Below are positions 8,603 through 17,835 of a DNA stretch of 64,000 nt, piece by piece. Numbering within the stretch: the stretch's first letter is position 1; every line of letters starts with the position of its first letter. Both the position numbers and the translations under genes were made by a program. The notes under the pieces were generated by a model. The model had not been told where the DNA came from. It was given only the letters and a program-made list of their open reading frames with translations, and made no database searches. Location of the stretch: positions 186,001-250,000 of the forward strand of contig LVVQ01000001.1 of assembly GCA_006954405.1 (NCBI GenBank), in the 5' to 3' direction. This stretch comes from Candidatus Methanarcanum hacksteinii. GTDB lineage: Archaea; Thermoplasmatota; Thermoplasmata; Methanomassiliicoccales; Methanomethylophilaceae.

Positions 8603-10330
8603 TTATGCCCCCAGCTGTTTGAACTGCTCATCGAAGTCTGTATCGATCGCTGCAAGTTCGTCATCGATAGTCTCTTCGTACTTGGACCTGATGAATCTCT
8701 GCCTTGCAGGGATTCCAACGATCTTGTCGACTGTTGCTCCAGCGAGGAGTGCCTTCTGTGCCAAGTCTGAGAACTTCTTGATGAGTTTGAGCATCATGAA
8801 CTGCCTTGACATGGGACAGTATGTGTCGACGGGATCATACGCGTTCTGCTGCAAGAAGATCTCACGGATCATCTTGGAGACCTCGAGTGTGATCTTCTGG
8901 TCATCAGGCAATGCATCTGAACCGACCAACTGAACGATCTCCTGAAGTTCCGACTCCTTCTGCAGTGTCTGCATAGCCCACTCCCTGAGTGCAGGGAATG
9001 AAGGATCGACATTCTTCACGTACCAATCCTTGAGCTGGTTGTCATACAGTGTGTATGATGTAAGCCAGTTGATTGTTGGGAAGTGACGCCTCTCCCTCAA
9101 CTTGGTATCGAGTGCCCAGAAGACACGGACGATACGGAGTGTGTTCTGTGAGACAGGTTCCGAGATATCTCCACCAGGTGGTGAGACGGCTCCGATAACA
9201 GAGATCGAACCATCCTTTCCGCAGAGTGATGTTGCGTAACATGCACGCTCGTAGAACTCTGAGAGCCTTCCTGCAAGGTAAGCGGGGTATCCCTCTTCTC
9301 CAGGCATCTCTTCGAGCCTTGAGGAGATCTCACGCATAGCCTCTGCCCACCTTGATGTGGAGTCAGCCATGAGTGCGACGTTGTAACCCATATCCCTGTA
9401 GTACTCAGCGATGGTCATTCCGGTGTAAACCGATGCTTCTCTTGCTGCGACAGGCATGTTGGATGTGTTAGCGATGAGGACTGTCCTGTTCATGAGCGGG
9501 TTTCCTGTCTTAGGATCGACCAACTCAGGGAACTCTGTAAGAACCTCTGTCATCTCGTTTCCACGCTCACCGCATCCGATGTAGACGACGATCTCTGCAT
9601 CGGACCATTTTGCAAGCTGCTGCTGTGTAACTGTCTTTCCAGTTCCGAATCCTCCGGGGATAGCTGCTGCTCCTCCTTTTGCGAGGGGGAACATCGAATC
9701 CAAGACCCTCATACCAGTTACGAGGGGGATGTTCGGCTGGTGCTTCTCTCTGACAGGCCTAGGTACACGGACAGGCCATTTCTGCATCATGATGACATCC
9801 TTTCCGCCGATGGTCGCCACGGTCTCTTCGACTGTGAAGTTACCAGCTTTGATGTTATCGACCTTACCCTGTACATCGACAGGGCAAAGGATCCTGTGCT
9901 CCATGGTTCCTTCCATAACTGTTCCTATTATCTGTCCGGGTTCAACTACATCGCCAACACTGACGACGGGTTTGAACTCCCATTTCTTCTCTCTGTCCAA
10001 TCCAGGTGCGGAGACACCACGAAGGATGAAATCTCCCATTTTCTCCTGAAGAACTGCCAACGGCCTCTGAATTCCGTCATAAACGGAGTGCAAAAGTCCG
10101 GGGCCGAGTTCCGCAACGAGCGGACGGCCGGTGTTCGTAACCGGTTCTCCCGGTTTCACGCCGGACGTATCCTCATAAACCTGGATGATAGAGTAGTCAC
10201 CAACGATCTTGATGACTTCGCCCATCAGCATCTCGTTTCCAACGTGTACGACATCGTACATACGGGGAGAGATACCGACAGCGGTAACTACAGGTCCTGC
10301 GACTCTGTAAATCTTTCCTTCATTACTCAT
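8603..10330 (-). CDS. atpA: A-type ATP synthase catalytic subunit A
   Basis: The catalytic ATPase/synthase subunit of the A1 head, 575 residues. The beta-barrel N-terminus, the family's non-homologous insert (about 110-190) and the P-loop GGFGTGKT (226-233, K232) are intact, followed by 'YIGCGERGNEMTEVL' and 'ADSTSRWAEAMREISSRLEE'. No intein interrupts the P-loop, although archaeal and fungal homologues often carry one there. It is translated directly after atpF with no gap. It forms the A3B3 hexamer with subunit B and couples ion flow to ATP synthesis at the cytoplasmic membrane. Confidence 0.98.
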   Translation of the reverse strand: MSNEGKIYRVAGPVVTAVGISPRMYDVVHVGNEMLMGEVIKIVGDYSIIQVYEDTSGVKPGEPVTNTGRPLVAELGPGLLHSVYDGIQRPLAVLQEKMGDFILRGVSAPGLDREKKWEFKPVVSVGDVVEPGQIIGTVMEGTMEHRILCPVDVQGKVDNIKAGNFTVEETVATIGGKDVIMMQKWPVRVPRPVREKHQPNIPLVTGMRVLDSMFPLAKGGAAAIPGGFGTGKTVTQQQLAKWSDAEIVVYIGCGERGNEMTEVLTEFPELVDPKTGNPLMNRTVLIANTSNMPVAAREASVYTGMTIAEYYRDMGYNVALMADSTSRWAEAMREISSRLEEMPGEEGYPAYLAGRLSEFYERACYATSLCGKDGSISVIGAVSPPGGDISEPVSQNTLRIVRVFWALDTKLRERRHFPTINWLTSYTLYDNQLKDWYVKNVDPSFPALREWAMQTLQKESELQEIVQLVGSDALPDDQKITLEVSKMIREIFLQQNAYDPVDTYCPMSRQFMMLKLIKKFSDLAQKALLAGATVDKIVGIPARQRFIRSKYEETIDDELAAIDTDFDEQFKQLGA

Positions 10331-10636
10331 TTACTCATCCTCTTTGTATAAATCAACGCCAATCGCTCTTTTGATCTTCTCACGAAGATCGCCCATTCCA
10401 GCACCGCCTACGGTGACAATGACAGGACTAATCGAATCAGTCACCTTTGCCCTCATCTGCGGCGTGAGGTTCTTAAGATCCTCTCCATCGACCGCAAGGA
10501 TTCCGACCTCGGGATCCTGCATCGCTTCGATGATCCTCTCCTGATAATCCTCTGGATGGGCGACGAATACACGCCTGAGTCCAGCAAGCCTGAATCCCAG
10601 GACGAATTCCTCATTTCCAATTACTGCTATGTCCAT
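10331..10636 (-). CDS. atpF: A-type ATP synthase subunit F
   Basis: A 101-residue central-stalk subunit. The sequence opens with 'MDIAVIGNEEFVLGFRLAGL', the highly conserved Rossmann-like start of archaeal/vacuolar F subunits, and ends with the flexible C-terminal helix 'LREKIKRAIGVDLYKEDE'. It binds subunit D in the rotor. The start overlaps the atpC stop by one base, and atpA follows at once, so translation is coupled. Confidence 0.95.
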   Translation of the reverse strand: MDIAVIGNEEFVLGFRLAGLRRVFVAHPEDYQERIIEAMQDPEVGILAVDGEDLKNLTPQMRAKVTDSISPVIVTVGGAGMGDLREKIKRAIGVDLYKEDE

Positions 10637-11703
10637 CAGATCACCAGCAGACCTTTGATGGTCTCAGCATCCAAACCGCTCTCGATTCCCCTTGCGACTA
10701 TCCTGATGTTGTTGACCTCATTCTCCTTGTGGATCATGAAATCGATCACCGGGATGACCGACAGAGGGTACAGGTGCGAGAAGTTCTTCGATGCATCCAT
10801 CTTACATTTCTTCAATCCGGCCACAATCTCTCTGAGCGTATTGGTGTCTTTGTCCAGCGCTTCTTTGATTTCATCGAAGAAACTCAATTGCGCCATATCA
10901 TTGACCGCTGCAGATATTGTCTCTGCGTTGGCAAGCTGTGTGGCCAGCTTCCTGTCTATCTCTTTGCCTCCGGAGATGTAATAGTCCATTACCTGTTCTC
11001 CGGTGACTCCTTCGAGTTTCAGTTTGAGGATGGTCTCGAGATTCTTCATATCGACCTCCATCCTTATGTAGTCCTGATACAGACGGTAAGGTTTGTCCTT
11101 AGGGTCTATGCTCGCAAGGAGTACTTCGTAGTGGTTTTTGTCGAGGAAATCCTCAATTATCGAGAGATTCTTCTTTTCCTTCACTTCATCGATGACGGAC
11201 TGGGGTATTGGCCTGCCCGTCTTCCTTCCGTAAAGTGCAATAATCTCTTCTTGAGATTCGAGCGAAATGAGCTTTTCCAAATCTTCTTCATTCAGCTTTC
11301 CGGCAAGTACAAGGTCCTCTCTGATGCTGTCCGCATCCACTCCGAATGATTTTCCGCGGAGTATGACCTTGAGATTCCAGATATCCCATCTCTCCAGGTC
11401 GATCGCGAGTATGTCGTGAAGTTCACCTGTTGCTGAGTGGAGGATGTCTTCGAATATCCTTGCCATGTTCTGATATGTTGCGTGCTCAACGAGATTTATA
11501 CCGTCGAACTTCGCCGTGAGATCAGTGATCTCCTTCTGATATCCCGATTCGCTGATGAAACGCGAGATCTCAGGAAGGCTCATCAAGAGCATCTTCTGGT
11601 ATGCATCGTCGCTCATGAGCTGTGCTTTCTTAGCCTTCACACGTGCAACGACGTACGCATAGTTGCCTTTCTTTCCTTTATTGCGCCCGAACATACTCTT
11701 CAC
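10636..11703 (-). CDS. atpC: A-type ATP synthase subunit C
   Basis: The 355-residue funnel-shaped subunit (V-type d homologue) linking the rotor shaft to the membrane c-ring. It is helical, with the family features 'YAYVVARVKAKKAQLMSDDAY' at the N-terminus and repeated three-fold blocks such as 'DLERWDIWNLKVILRGK' and 'RMEVDMKNLETILKLKLEG'. The start overlaps the atpE stop by 4 bases. It sits in the canonical order E-C-F-A-B-D. Confidence 0.94.
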   Translation of the reverse strand: MKSMFGRNKGKKGNYAYVVARVKAKKAQLMSDDAYQKMLLMSLPEISRFISESGYQKEITDLTAKFDGINLVEHATYQNMARIFEDILHSATGELHDILAIDLERWDIWNLKVILRGKSFGVDADSIREDLVLAGKLNEEDLEKLISLESQEEIIALYGRKTGRPIPQSVIDEVKEKKNLSIIEDFLDKNHYEVLLASIDPKDKPYRLYQDYIRMEVDMKNLETILKLKLEGVTGEQVMDYYISGGKEIDRKLATQLANAETISAAVNDMAQLSFFDEIKEALDKDTNTLREIVAGLKKCKMDASKNFSHLYPLSVIPVIDFMIHKENEVNNIRIVARGIESGLDAETIKGLLVI

Positions 11704-12257
11704 CCGAAGAGAATATCGGAAATGCTCTTGATCTCACGGTCCCAGATCGTCTGAAGGATTGTCCTGTACTGCATGTCGACCTCTAGGGTTCCATCCTCGG
11801 ATTCGAAGATGATTCCGCCGGTCATCCTGCAGTCAACTGCCACGGAAGAAACACCGAGGTCGCTTGCTGTGAACTTATCACATTCCGCAAGGTAAGCCTT
11901 GGGGTTTGTGATGAGCTTCGATGCGGATGCGACCATCATCTTGTACTGAGCCAACTTCTTGTCTGCTGGCGCATTCTCAAGTGATGACAAAGCCTCATCG
12001 AATGCTTTGGCGAGGACCTCTTTCTTCTTGGCGAGAACGATCTTCTTACCCTCCAGATCTGCACTGGAGAGTTCCTGACGTTCCAGACGTGCGATGTCGT
12101 CTTTGAGCCTCTTTTCCTCTTTTTCATTCATGACGGAGATCTGCGCGTCCGCATCCGCTATGATCTTTGCGATCTCTGCGTCAGCCTCTGCCTTTATCTT
12201 GGCTGCGGCTGCTTCGGCGGACCTGCCGATTTCCATCTTCACTTCATTCAATGCCAT
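11700..12257 (-). CDS. atpE: A-type ATP synthase subunit E
   Basis: The peripheral-stalk subunit, 185 residues. Residues about 5-75 form an alanine-rich coiled coil ('GRSAEAAAAKIKAEADAEIA') that pairs with subunit H in the stator; the C-terminal globular domain ('VAVDCRMTGGIIFESEDGTL') contacts the A/B head. It overlaps atpC by 4 bases and follows atpK after a 22-base gap. Confidence 0.93.
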   Translation of the reverse strand: MALNEVKMEIGRSAEAAAAKIKAEADAEIAKIIADADAQISVMNEKEEKRLKDDIARLERQELSSADLEGKKIVLAKKKEVLAKAFDEALSSLENAPADKKLAQYKMMVASASKLITNPKAYLAECDKFTASDLGVSSVAVDCRMTGGIIFESEDGTLEVDMQYRTILQTIWDREIKSISDILFG

Positions 12258-12279
12258 GAAACGGCCCCTGATTCCTGAT

Positions 12280-12504
12280 TTACATCATGATTGCAAGGAT
12301 AGCTATAACAAGACCGAAGATGACGATTGTCTCAGGGAGAACCATGAGAACCATTGCTTTACCGAAGAGAGCCTCGTTCTCTGTGATTGCACCGACAGCT
12401 GCTGCTCCAACGTCCTTCTCGGCCATACCTGCACCGAGACCCGCGAGTCCAACTGCGATTCCTGCTCCAATTACTGCCAATCCTGCTCCAACTTCTGTTG
12501 CCAT
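12280..12504 (-). CDS. atpK: A-type ATP synthase subunit K (c-ring proteolipid)
   Basis: A 74-residue two-helix proteolipid, the rotor-ring subunit of the AO sector. Helix 1 is glycine/alanine rich ('VIGAGIAVGLAGLGAG'). Helix 2 contains the ion-binding glutamate E58 in 'MVLPETIVIFG'. It is a single hairpin, not the duplicated or triplicated forms of some methanogens. Whether protons or sodium ions are carried cannot be concluded from this sequence alone. It lies 2 bases after atpI. Confidence 0.95.
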   Translation of the reverse strand: MATEVGAGLAVIGAGIAVGLAGLGAGMAEKDVGAAAVGAITENEALFGKAMVLMVLPETIVIFGLVIAILAIMM

Positions 12505-12506
12505 TT

Positions 12507-14666
12507 TTATGCCTCTGTTTCTGTATTTTTGGTGTGTTTACGCTTCTCTGCGAGCGGTGTGTACTCGACTCCGCCACCGATAAAGAATTTGTTCATCATC
12601 TCAACATACTGCAACCTCAATCCGTGCAGACCTGCAGAGATGATGGCTAATACCCAAATCATGAGGTGACCGATCACAAAGACGATGATTCCGAAGACTC
12701 CACCGCCCAACATGATGAAGGCGATATAGTTGAATGCCAACGCCATACCTGCTTTCGACATACCGATAGCGGCAAGACGAGTGTACGAAAGGATGTTTCC
12801 AACGATTCCTGGAAGTTCTAGGATCGCCTGCATCTTCTCCTTGGGGAAACATGATGCTACTCCGATCACAAGGATCAGGGCTCCAACTCCAAGGATAGGC
12901 AGTGTGGATGAAGGCCATGTTGAAGGCTTCATCATCTCGATTCCATCTCCGCCGAACATGACAGTCGTCAATGCGTAACAGAAGACCGTCATACCGATGA
13001 AGGTGAATATCCAACCACCCTTCTCGAGATATCCCTCTTTGAATCCGTGCATCCTTGATGCGTTAAGGAATCCGACGAGATATGCGATGAAGAGGTGCAC
13101 TACTCCCATGTATACGCTGAGTTTGAGTAAGAACGTTGCTTTGCCGAGTTTGCTGATACCATGTCCATCGATCAGGATATCCGTGAACCACTCTGGCATG
13201 AGAACGATGTTACCGCTGTATTTCATCAACAGCTGTTCCCAGGAGACCTCGTGTGTGAGCTCCATCAATGCCATGTATTCCGCTGTACCCCAGTTGTGCA
13301 CATCCGTCATCGTAGAATCGATGAGACCTGAGCTGATCAATTCACTAATCTGATCAGCGGACGGGTGCGGTGTGACAAAGTGCATTCCCAGCATCTCTCC
13401 GAAGAAGAAGAATCCGAAGATTGCTGCCCAGATACCTCCATAGAACAGGACAGTTCCGATTGCTTGGAACTCCCTTGTCTTGGAGTGCCTCAATCCCAAT
13501 GCTCCCAGACAGATGAAGGGTATGGCGTAACCAAGGTCCCCCACCATGAATCCGAAGAAGAATGGGAAGAAGATAGCGATGATCGTTGACGGGTCGATCT
13601 CTTGGTACTTAGGTACTGAGATCAACTTCGTCGGGAACTCGAAACGTTTTCCGACGGCTCCGTTCTTCATCTTGGTAGGTGCCTTCTGGAAGCGAGGTTC
13701 ATTCTCCTCTTCCTCGTGAAGTGACCTTCCTCTGGATCTCTCTTCAACTTCGATATAAACGTTGTTGTCCATTGCATCGTTGATCTTTGCAATGACGTCA
13801 TCCACATCTTTTGCGGGTACCCATCCGTCGATAACGAACGAATAATCGCTCGTTGCGATCCTCATGGGCAATTCTCCCTTCCTGACCGTCAAGGTCAGTT
13901 GTTCATCGGATGCGACGATGAACGATTTGTTCTTCTCTGAAAGTTCTGCCAACCTTGCTTCCACATTAACCAATTCAGCCTCTGCAGCTGTGATCGCTGC
14001 TTGTGTGGTAGCTAGTGCGTCGACGGGTGAACCGGATATATCCGGAACCTGAATCTCAGAGTATCCGTATTCGGATAGGACCGATGTGGCCTTATCCTTC
14101 TCGGATTTCTTGATGAATACAGCGACGATACCTCCTTCCTTGCTGTATGAGACGAAGCTCTCAGCATCTGGAAGTGCATCCAATGCCTTACTCGGATCGG
14201 CTTTGATCGAACCGACCAACACTGCGATGGATTCGTATCCGTTGTACAATTCTAAGTTAATTGGAAGCTTTGAAAGCTTTTGGAGACTGAGTTCCTGAGC
14301 CTTCAAATCTGCGACATTCTGAACGATCCTGTTCTTCTCGTCAATGGCCGCCATGACCTCTGACATAACAGATTCGACACCGTTTGATGAGATCTCTGCC
14401 TCGATATCCTTCACGGAGATGGGTTCCATCTCGACACCTTTCAATTTGATGCCCAGATCCTTCTCCGTTGTCCTCAACGCCAACAACCTTTCGGATGCCT
14501 TCGATGAATACGGACGCGGTTTACCAATTGAGAATCCCTCATCCTGGCCGGTGGTATGATCGATCAGGTGGACTGCATCAATGCTGTACAATACGTCAAT
14601 CATATCGTCCAGACGTGATTTATTGCCCACAATCACAATCCTACTCATCGACTCAGGAAGTAACAT
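12507..14666 (-). CDS. atpI: A-type ATP synthase subunit I (a-subunit)
   Basis: The 719-residue stator membrane subunit that forms the ion path. Residues 1 to about 330 are cytoplasmic and bind the peripheral stalks. The C-terminal half contains about seven or eight membrane segments starting near 'TIIAIFFPFFFGFMVGDLGY'. The arginine-bearing helix 'ILSYTRLAAIGMSKAGMAL' is present and faces the c-ring in the family. The start overlaps the atpH end by 14 bases, and atpK follows 2 bases after the stop. Confidence 0.96.
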   Translation of the reverse strand: MLLPESMSRIVIVGNKSRLDDMIDVLYSIDAVHLIDHTTGQDEGFSIGKPRPYSSKASERLLALRTTEKDLGIKLKGVEMEPISVKDIEAEISSNGVESVMSEVMAAIDEKNRIVQNVADLKAQELSLQKLSKLPINLELYNGYESIAVLVGSIKADPSKALDALPDAESFVSYSKEGGIVAVFIKKSEKDKATSVLSEYGYSEIQVPDISGSPVDALATTQAAITAAEAELVNVEARLAELSEKNKSFIVASDEQLTLTVRKGELPMRIATSDYSFVIDGWVPAKDVDDVIAKINDAMDNNVYIEVEERSRGRSLHEEEENEPRFQKAPTKMKNGAVGKRFEFPTKLISVPKYQEIDPSTIIAIFFPFFFGFMVGDLGYAIPFICLGALGLRHSKTREFQAIGTVLFYGGIWAAIFGFFFFGEMLGMHFVTPHPSADQISELISSGLIDSTMTDVHNWGTAEYMALMELTHEVSWEQLLMKYSGNIVLMPEWFTDILIDGHGISKLGKATFLLKLSVYMGVVHLFIAYLVGFLNASRMHGFKEGYLEKGGWIFTFIGMTVFCYALTTVMFGGDGIEMMKPSTWPSSTLPILGVGALILVIGVASCFPKEKMQAILELPGIVGNILSYTRLAAIGMSKAGMALAFNYIAFIMLGGGVFGIIVFVIGHLMIWVLAIISAGLHGLRLQYVEMMNKFFIGGGVEYTPLAEKRKHTKNTETEA

Positions 14667-14985
14667 TCAATGTCCTCTCAAATTCTTCGTTCAAGAAGTT
14701 CTTGACTTTCTCTAACTTAGCATCGATGTTTTCATCAATGTCTGCTGCTGCTTTCTTACCGCCAGATAGGAGTTCATCACGCTTTCCAACGAGAGCGTCC
14801 TTCTCCTTCGCAATTGCGGATTCATAATTGCTGCGAGCTTGTGCTTCAGCATCTTGAATCTTCTGCACGGACTCTTTACGTGCTGCGGCTATTGCAGCTT
14901 TCTTGTCTGCCTCGGCCTGTTCGACCTTGGCATTGGCTGCTACCTCCGCATTCTTAATTTCCTCAAGTATGTCAGTACGGCCCAT
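14653..14985 (-). CDS. atpH: A-type ATP synthase subunit H (peripheral stalk)
   Basis: First gene of the ATPase operon, about 110 residues, almost entirely a right-handed coiled coil rich in Ala, Lys and Glu ('ILEEIKNAEVAANAKVEQAE'). It pairs with subunit E to form the stator stalks. I chose ATG at 14985 ('MGRTDILEEI') because GGGGAGG stands directly before it; the upstream ATG at 15027 would lie at or before the expected transcription start. A TATA box (CTATAAAG on the minus strand, 15047-15054) gives a leader of about 40 bases. Its 3' end overlaps atpI. Confidence 0.85.
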   Translation of the reverse strand: MGRTDILEEIKNAEVAANAKVEQAEADKKAAIAAARKESVQKIQDAEAQARSNYESAIAKEKDALVGKRDELLSGGKKAAADIDENIDAKLEKVKNFLNEEFERTLNVTS

Positions 14986-15046
14986 ATACCTCCCCGACCT
15001 TAATTGTGGTGGGGTATGTGAAGACATTACTTAAAGGATATGGCCC

Positions 15047-15054
15047 CTTTATAG
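15047..15054 (-). promoter_or_regulatory. TATA box of the A-ATPase operon
   Basis: On the minus strand CTATAAAG lies about 26 bases before an expected start near 15021-15025, ahead of the SD and ATG of atpH. It also borders the 3' end of the dCMP deaminase gene, which is transcribed in the same direction. Confidence 0.5.
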
Positions 15055-15063
15055 GGTAAAAAT

Positions 15064-15525
15064 TTAGACATCAGCTTTGTCTAGCTTGTACTCCCTCACT
15101 TTGATATTGGTCTCAGCGAAGAGCTTCTTCGATAGGTCATCGACATATCCATCGGCGTAGACAACTTCGGTTATGCCGGCATTGATCAATATCTTGGCGC
15201 ACATGGAACAAGGGAACGTTGTTGTGTAGATCGTTGCGTTAGCAACGGACGTGCCGAAATACGCAGCTTGTGTTATGGCGTTCTGTTCAGCATGGACGCC
15301 TCTGCATAATTCATGCCTAGTACCAGATGGTATATTCATCTGTTGTCTTATACATCCAAGTTCCTCACAGTGTTTGGTCCCCCTAGGAGAACCGTTGTAT
15401 CCTGTGGATATGACATGCTTATCCCGGACTATGACAGCTCCCACCCTTCTCCTAAGACAAGTGGATCTCTTGGAGACAAGGAAAGCCATCTCCATAAAAT
15501 ATTCATCATTATCCGGTCTATTCAT
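15064..15525 (-). CDS. Deoxycytidylate (dCMP) deaminase family protein
   Basis: A 153-residue zinc-dependent cytidine/deoxycytidylate deaminase that converts dCMP to dUMP for thymidylate synthesis. The zinc site is intact: HAEQNAI gives the His and catalytic Glu, and PCSMC gives the two cysteines. 'VGAVIVRDKHVISTGYNGSP' is the typical substrate-binding strand, and an extra Cys/His cluster (HCEELGCIR...HELCRGVHAE) matches ComEB-type dCMP deaminases. I start it at the ATG at 15525 rather than 15543 because a TATATA box at 15551-15556 places the transcription start near 15528, giving a leaderless message. It diverges from the signal peptidase gene. Confidence 0.9.
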   Translation of the reverse strand: MNRPDNDEYFMEMAFLVSKRSTCLRRRVGAVIVRDKHVISTGYNGSPRGTKHCEELGCIRQQMNIPSGTRHELCRGVHAEQNAITQAAYFGTSVANATIYTTTFPCSMCAKILINAGITEVVYADGYVDDLSKKLFAETNIKVREYKLDKADV

Positions 15526-15577
15526 GGAACGAAGAATGCACAATTATGCTATATATCTTTAGTACCATGCACCGACA

Positions 15578-16381
15578 ATGGACGAGGATATCACAGACAT
15601 CATGAAAATCGTGGTGGCATTATTCATCACATTCATGTTGGTCTTCGGTGCATTGTTCTTGTATTCAGGGATGAACAAACCCTTAACAGTGGTTGAATCC
15701 GGAAGTATGCAACATTCTGATAATGAATCGAAGATCGGTGTCATCGATACAGGTGATATCGTCGTAATGGTCAAACCCGATAAGAAAAAGATAACATCAT
15801 ATGTCGAAGGATATCATAATGGATATAGTAAATTTGGAGACTATGGTGACGTCATCATCTATTATCGCGATCAAGGCAATCCTGTGATACATCGCGCGAT
15901 CCTATGGTTGAATTGGGATCCCATTTCTGAAAGATGGTCCGCACCTTCATTGAAATATTTTGACAATGGAAGATGGAAAGATGATAATGGCATCAATAAG
16001 GATTATAACGATCTGAAAGGGACGTTGATCATCGAAGGTCTAGGTTGGAAAGGATATACAGCGTCGATCAATCTCGATAGTTTGGAGAAACATAGCGGAT
16101 ACCTCACAAGTGGAGATAATAATTATTACTTTGATCAAGACAAAGGGATCTCGACTTCTGGATTGATCGATCATTCACATATCAAAGCGATCGCAGGAAT
16201 AGAAATCCCTTGGTTCGGTTGTATCAAATTATATCTCAATGATAAGAACATCAGCAAGATACCTGATAACAGTCTGCCTTGTCTCATCGTTGCGATAATC
16301 GATGTGATATTTTTCTTCCTGATGATAATGACCATAACCAATTGTTATTACATATGGAAGAAAGAAAAGAATAAGGGATGA
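15578..16381 (+). CDS. Archaeal type I signal peptidase (SEC11-like)
   Basis: A 267-residue membrane-bound signal peptidase of the eukaryotic/archaeal Ser-His-Asp type. An N-terminal membrane segment (about 9-30) precedes the catalytic Ser43 in 'ESGSMQ', His105 in 'PVIHRAI' (the SEC11 histidine in place of bacterial Lys), and Asp180/Asp186 in 'LTSGDNNYYFDQ'. A second hydrophobic segment (about 236-257) and a lysine-rich tail close the protein. The stretch between His105 and Asp180 is long. The gene is AT-rich like the adjacent origin and divergent from the deaminase. It cleaves signal peptides at the outer face of the membrane. Confidence 0.85.
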   Translation: MDEDITDIMKIVVALFITFMLVFGALFLYSGMNKPLTVVESGSMQHSDNESKIGVIDTGDIVVMVKPDKKKITSYVEGYHNGYSKFGDYGDVIIYYRDQGNPVIHRAILWLNWDPISERWSAPSLKYFDNGRWKDDNGINKDYNDLKGTLIIEGLGWKGYTASINLDSLEKHSGYLTSGDNNYYFDQDKGISTSGLIDHSHIKAIAGIEIPWFGCIKLYLNDKNISKIPDNSLPCLIVAIIDVIFFFLMIMTITNCYYIWKKEKNKG

Positions 16382-16387
16382 GTCCCC

Positions 16388-16410
16388 CACCCCTATATTT
16401 CCACTGGAAA
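16388..16410 (-). repeat. ORB-like origin recognition box, minus orientation
   Basis: Exact reverse complement of the element at 17932-17954. On the minus strand it reads TTTCCAGTGGAAA, then TATAGGGGTG, then further G residues. It lies 4 bases beyond the cdc6 stop, so the initiator gene reaches right up to its own binding box. Confidence 0.8.
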
Positions 16411-16414
16411 CGAT

Positions 16415-17671
16415 TTACATCAATTTGGTTTGATTCGGAGGTCTGTAATCATCCAATTTTTTGAATATTGAATCCTTCTTGAAACGTTCTACGACCTCTT
16501 TCTGAATATCCAATTTGATCTCTTTGGTTCTTCCAGCCCTACCTAATGATTTGATACTTGCATTGATAAGACCCATCATATCCAATTCTTGGATGAGATC
16601 TCCGATCCTTCTTTGAGTCAAAATAGGTACATTGATTATACTCGCGATGTCCCTATATTCATTATAGACATCACCAGTAGTAATAATTTCATTACTCTTT
16701 TCACTTATCTTTATAATACTTAGAAGAAGAATCTTTGTTTGAGTAGCTAAGGATTTGATACTTTCTTCAACGACATCGATCTCAATACTGCTTTTTGCTG
16801 ATTTTACATGAGCTGTTGTGATCTCAGAATCTCCATTCCTTTCAGCAATATCTGTTGCAGTCCTTAGAAGATCGATAGCCATTCTTGCATCACCATCATT
16901 CCTTGAAGCAAGTGCGGCACAATATTCAACAACAGAATCATCAAGAACATTCGGTTCGAAGACATCTTTTATCCTATCAAACAGAATATCTTCCAATTCC
17001 TTCTTCGTATATGGTGGGAAGATTATACTCTCTCCTCCAAATCTACTCTTTGCTTTAGGTTCAAGCATCTCTTGAAATTTTGAATTATTAGATATTCCTA
17101 TGATGGATACTTTCGATCTTGAAAGATGTTCATTTATCTTTGCAAGATAATAGAATATATCGTCACCTTTCTTGGAGATCATATGATCTATCTCATCCAA
17201 GATGATGATGAACACACGGCTTCTCGATTCAATCTCCTCATAGAATTCTTTGTATAATTTTTCAAAACTCCAACCAGTGAAAGGAATCTTCTGATTAATA
17301 TCATCAATGAATTGTTTTGCGATATCATACAGGATACCATATGCAGTATCGATTATCTCACAATTCACATAGAGATAGAAACAATGATCTTTGTCCGGAT
17401 CTATCTTATTCAATTCTTTTCCGATGTAATTGATGACAGCAGTCTTTCCTGTTCCTGTCATTCCATATATCATTATATTCGATGGTTTCTCACCATTCAA
17501 AGCAGTTGAGATGATTGATGCTATCTTATCGATCTGATCCTTCCTATGAGGCAATTCATCTGGAAGGTATGTTGTCTGAAGAACCTTTTTATCTTTGATT
17601 AATTCTTTTCTTTTCTTAACATATTGAACAAAAATCGATTCTTCTTTGTTAATACTTTTTTCATCATTCAT
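16415..17671 (-). CDS. cdc6: Orc1/Cdc6 replication initiator
   Basis: A 418-residue AAA+ initiator that recognises origin boxes and loads MCM. Walker A is 'YGMTGTGKT', Walker B is 'IIILDEIDHM', with sensor 1 'IGISNNSKF', sensor 2 in the lid ('NDGDARMAIDLLRTATDIAE') and a C-terminal winged helix ('LTQRRIGDLIQELDMMGLI'). I start at the ATG at 17671 ('MNDEKSINKEESIF'), because the longer form begins with an unlikely hydrophobic stretch that reads through a degenerate origin box. ORB elements bracket the gene. It is AT-richer than most genes in the window. Confidence 0.92.
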   Translation of the reverse strand: MNDEKSINKEESIFVQYVKKRKELIKDKKVLQTTYLPDELPHRKDQIDKIASIISTALNGEKPSNIMIYGMTGTGKTAVINYIGKELNKIDPDKDHCFYLYVNCEIIDTAYGILYDIAKQFIDDINQKIPFTGWSFEKLYKEFYEEIESRSRVFIIILDEIDHMISKKGDDIFYYLAKINEHLSRSKVSIIGISNNSKFQEMLEPKAKSRFGGESIIFPPYTKKELEDILFDRIKDVFEPNVLDDSVVEYCAALASRNDGDARMAIDLLRTATDIAERNGDSEITTAHVKSAKSSIEIDVVEESIKSLATQTKILLLSIIKISEKSNEIITTGDVYNEYRDIASIINVPILTQRRIGDLIQELDMMGLINASIKSLGRAGRTKEIKLDIQKEVVERFKKDSIFKKLDDYRPPNQTKLM

Positions 17672-17674
17672 CTT

Positions 17675-17688
17675 ATTCCACCGGAAAT
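17675..17688. repeat. Degenerate ORB-like dyad in the cdc6 leader
   Basis: ATTCCACCGGAAAT resembles the TTCCAGTGGAAA dyad of the two full boxes but lacks the G-run. It lies 4 bases before the cdc6 start, so initiator binding here could repress its own gene. Confidence 0.4.
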
Positions 17689-17835
17689 TTACCAGTAAAA
17701 CCTGTATTTCCGATAAAAAGAAATTCAATATATAATGACTATTATGTGACTCATATATTCATTTCTTAGAATCCTGTTTCAATACTTTTTAATTAGAGTA
17801 GTATATTATCATTTCATCTCAATGGAGTAATTCAA

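Noticed and set aside
9740..10351. Long plus-strand frame opposite atpA
   Set aside because: A shadow of the strongly biased atpA codons; the minus-strand product is a conserved ATPase subunit.
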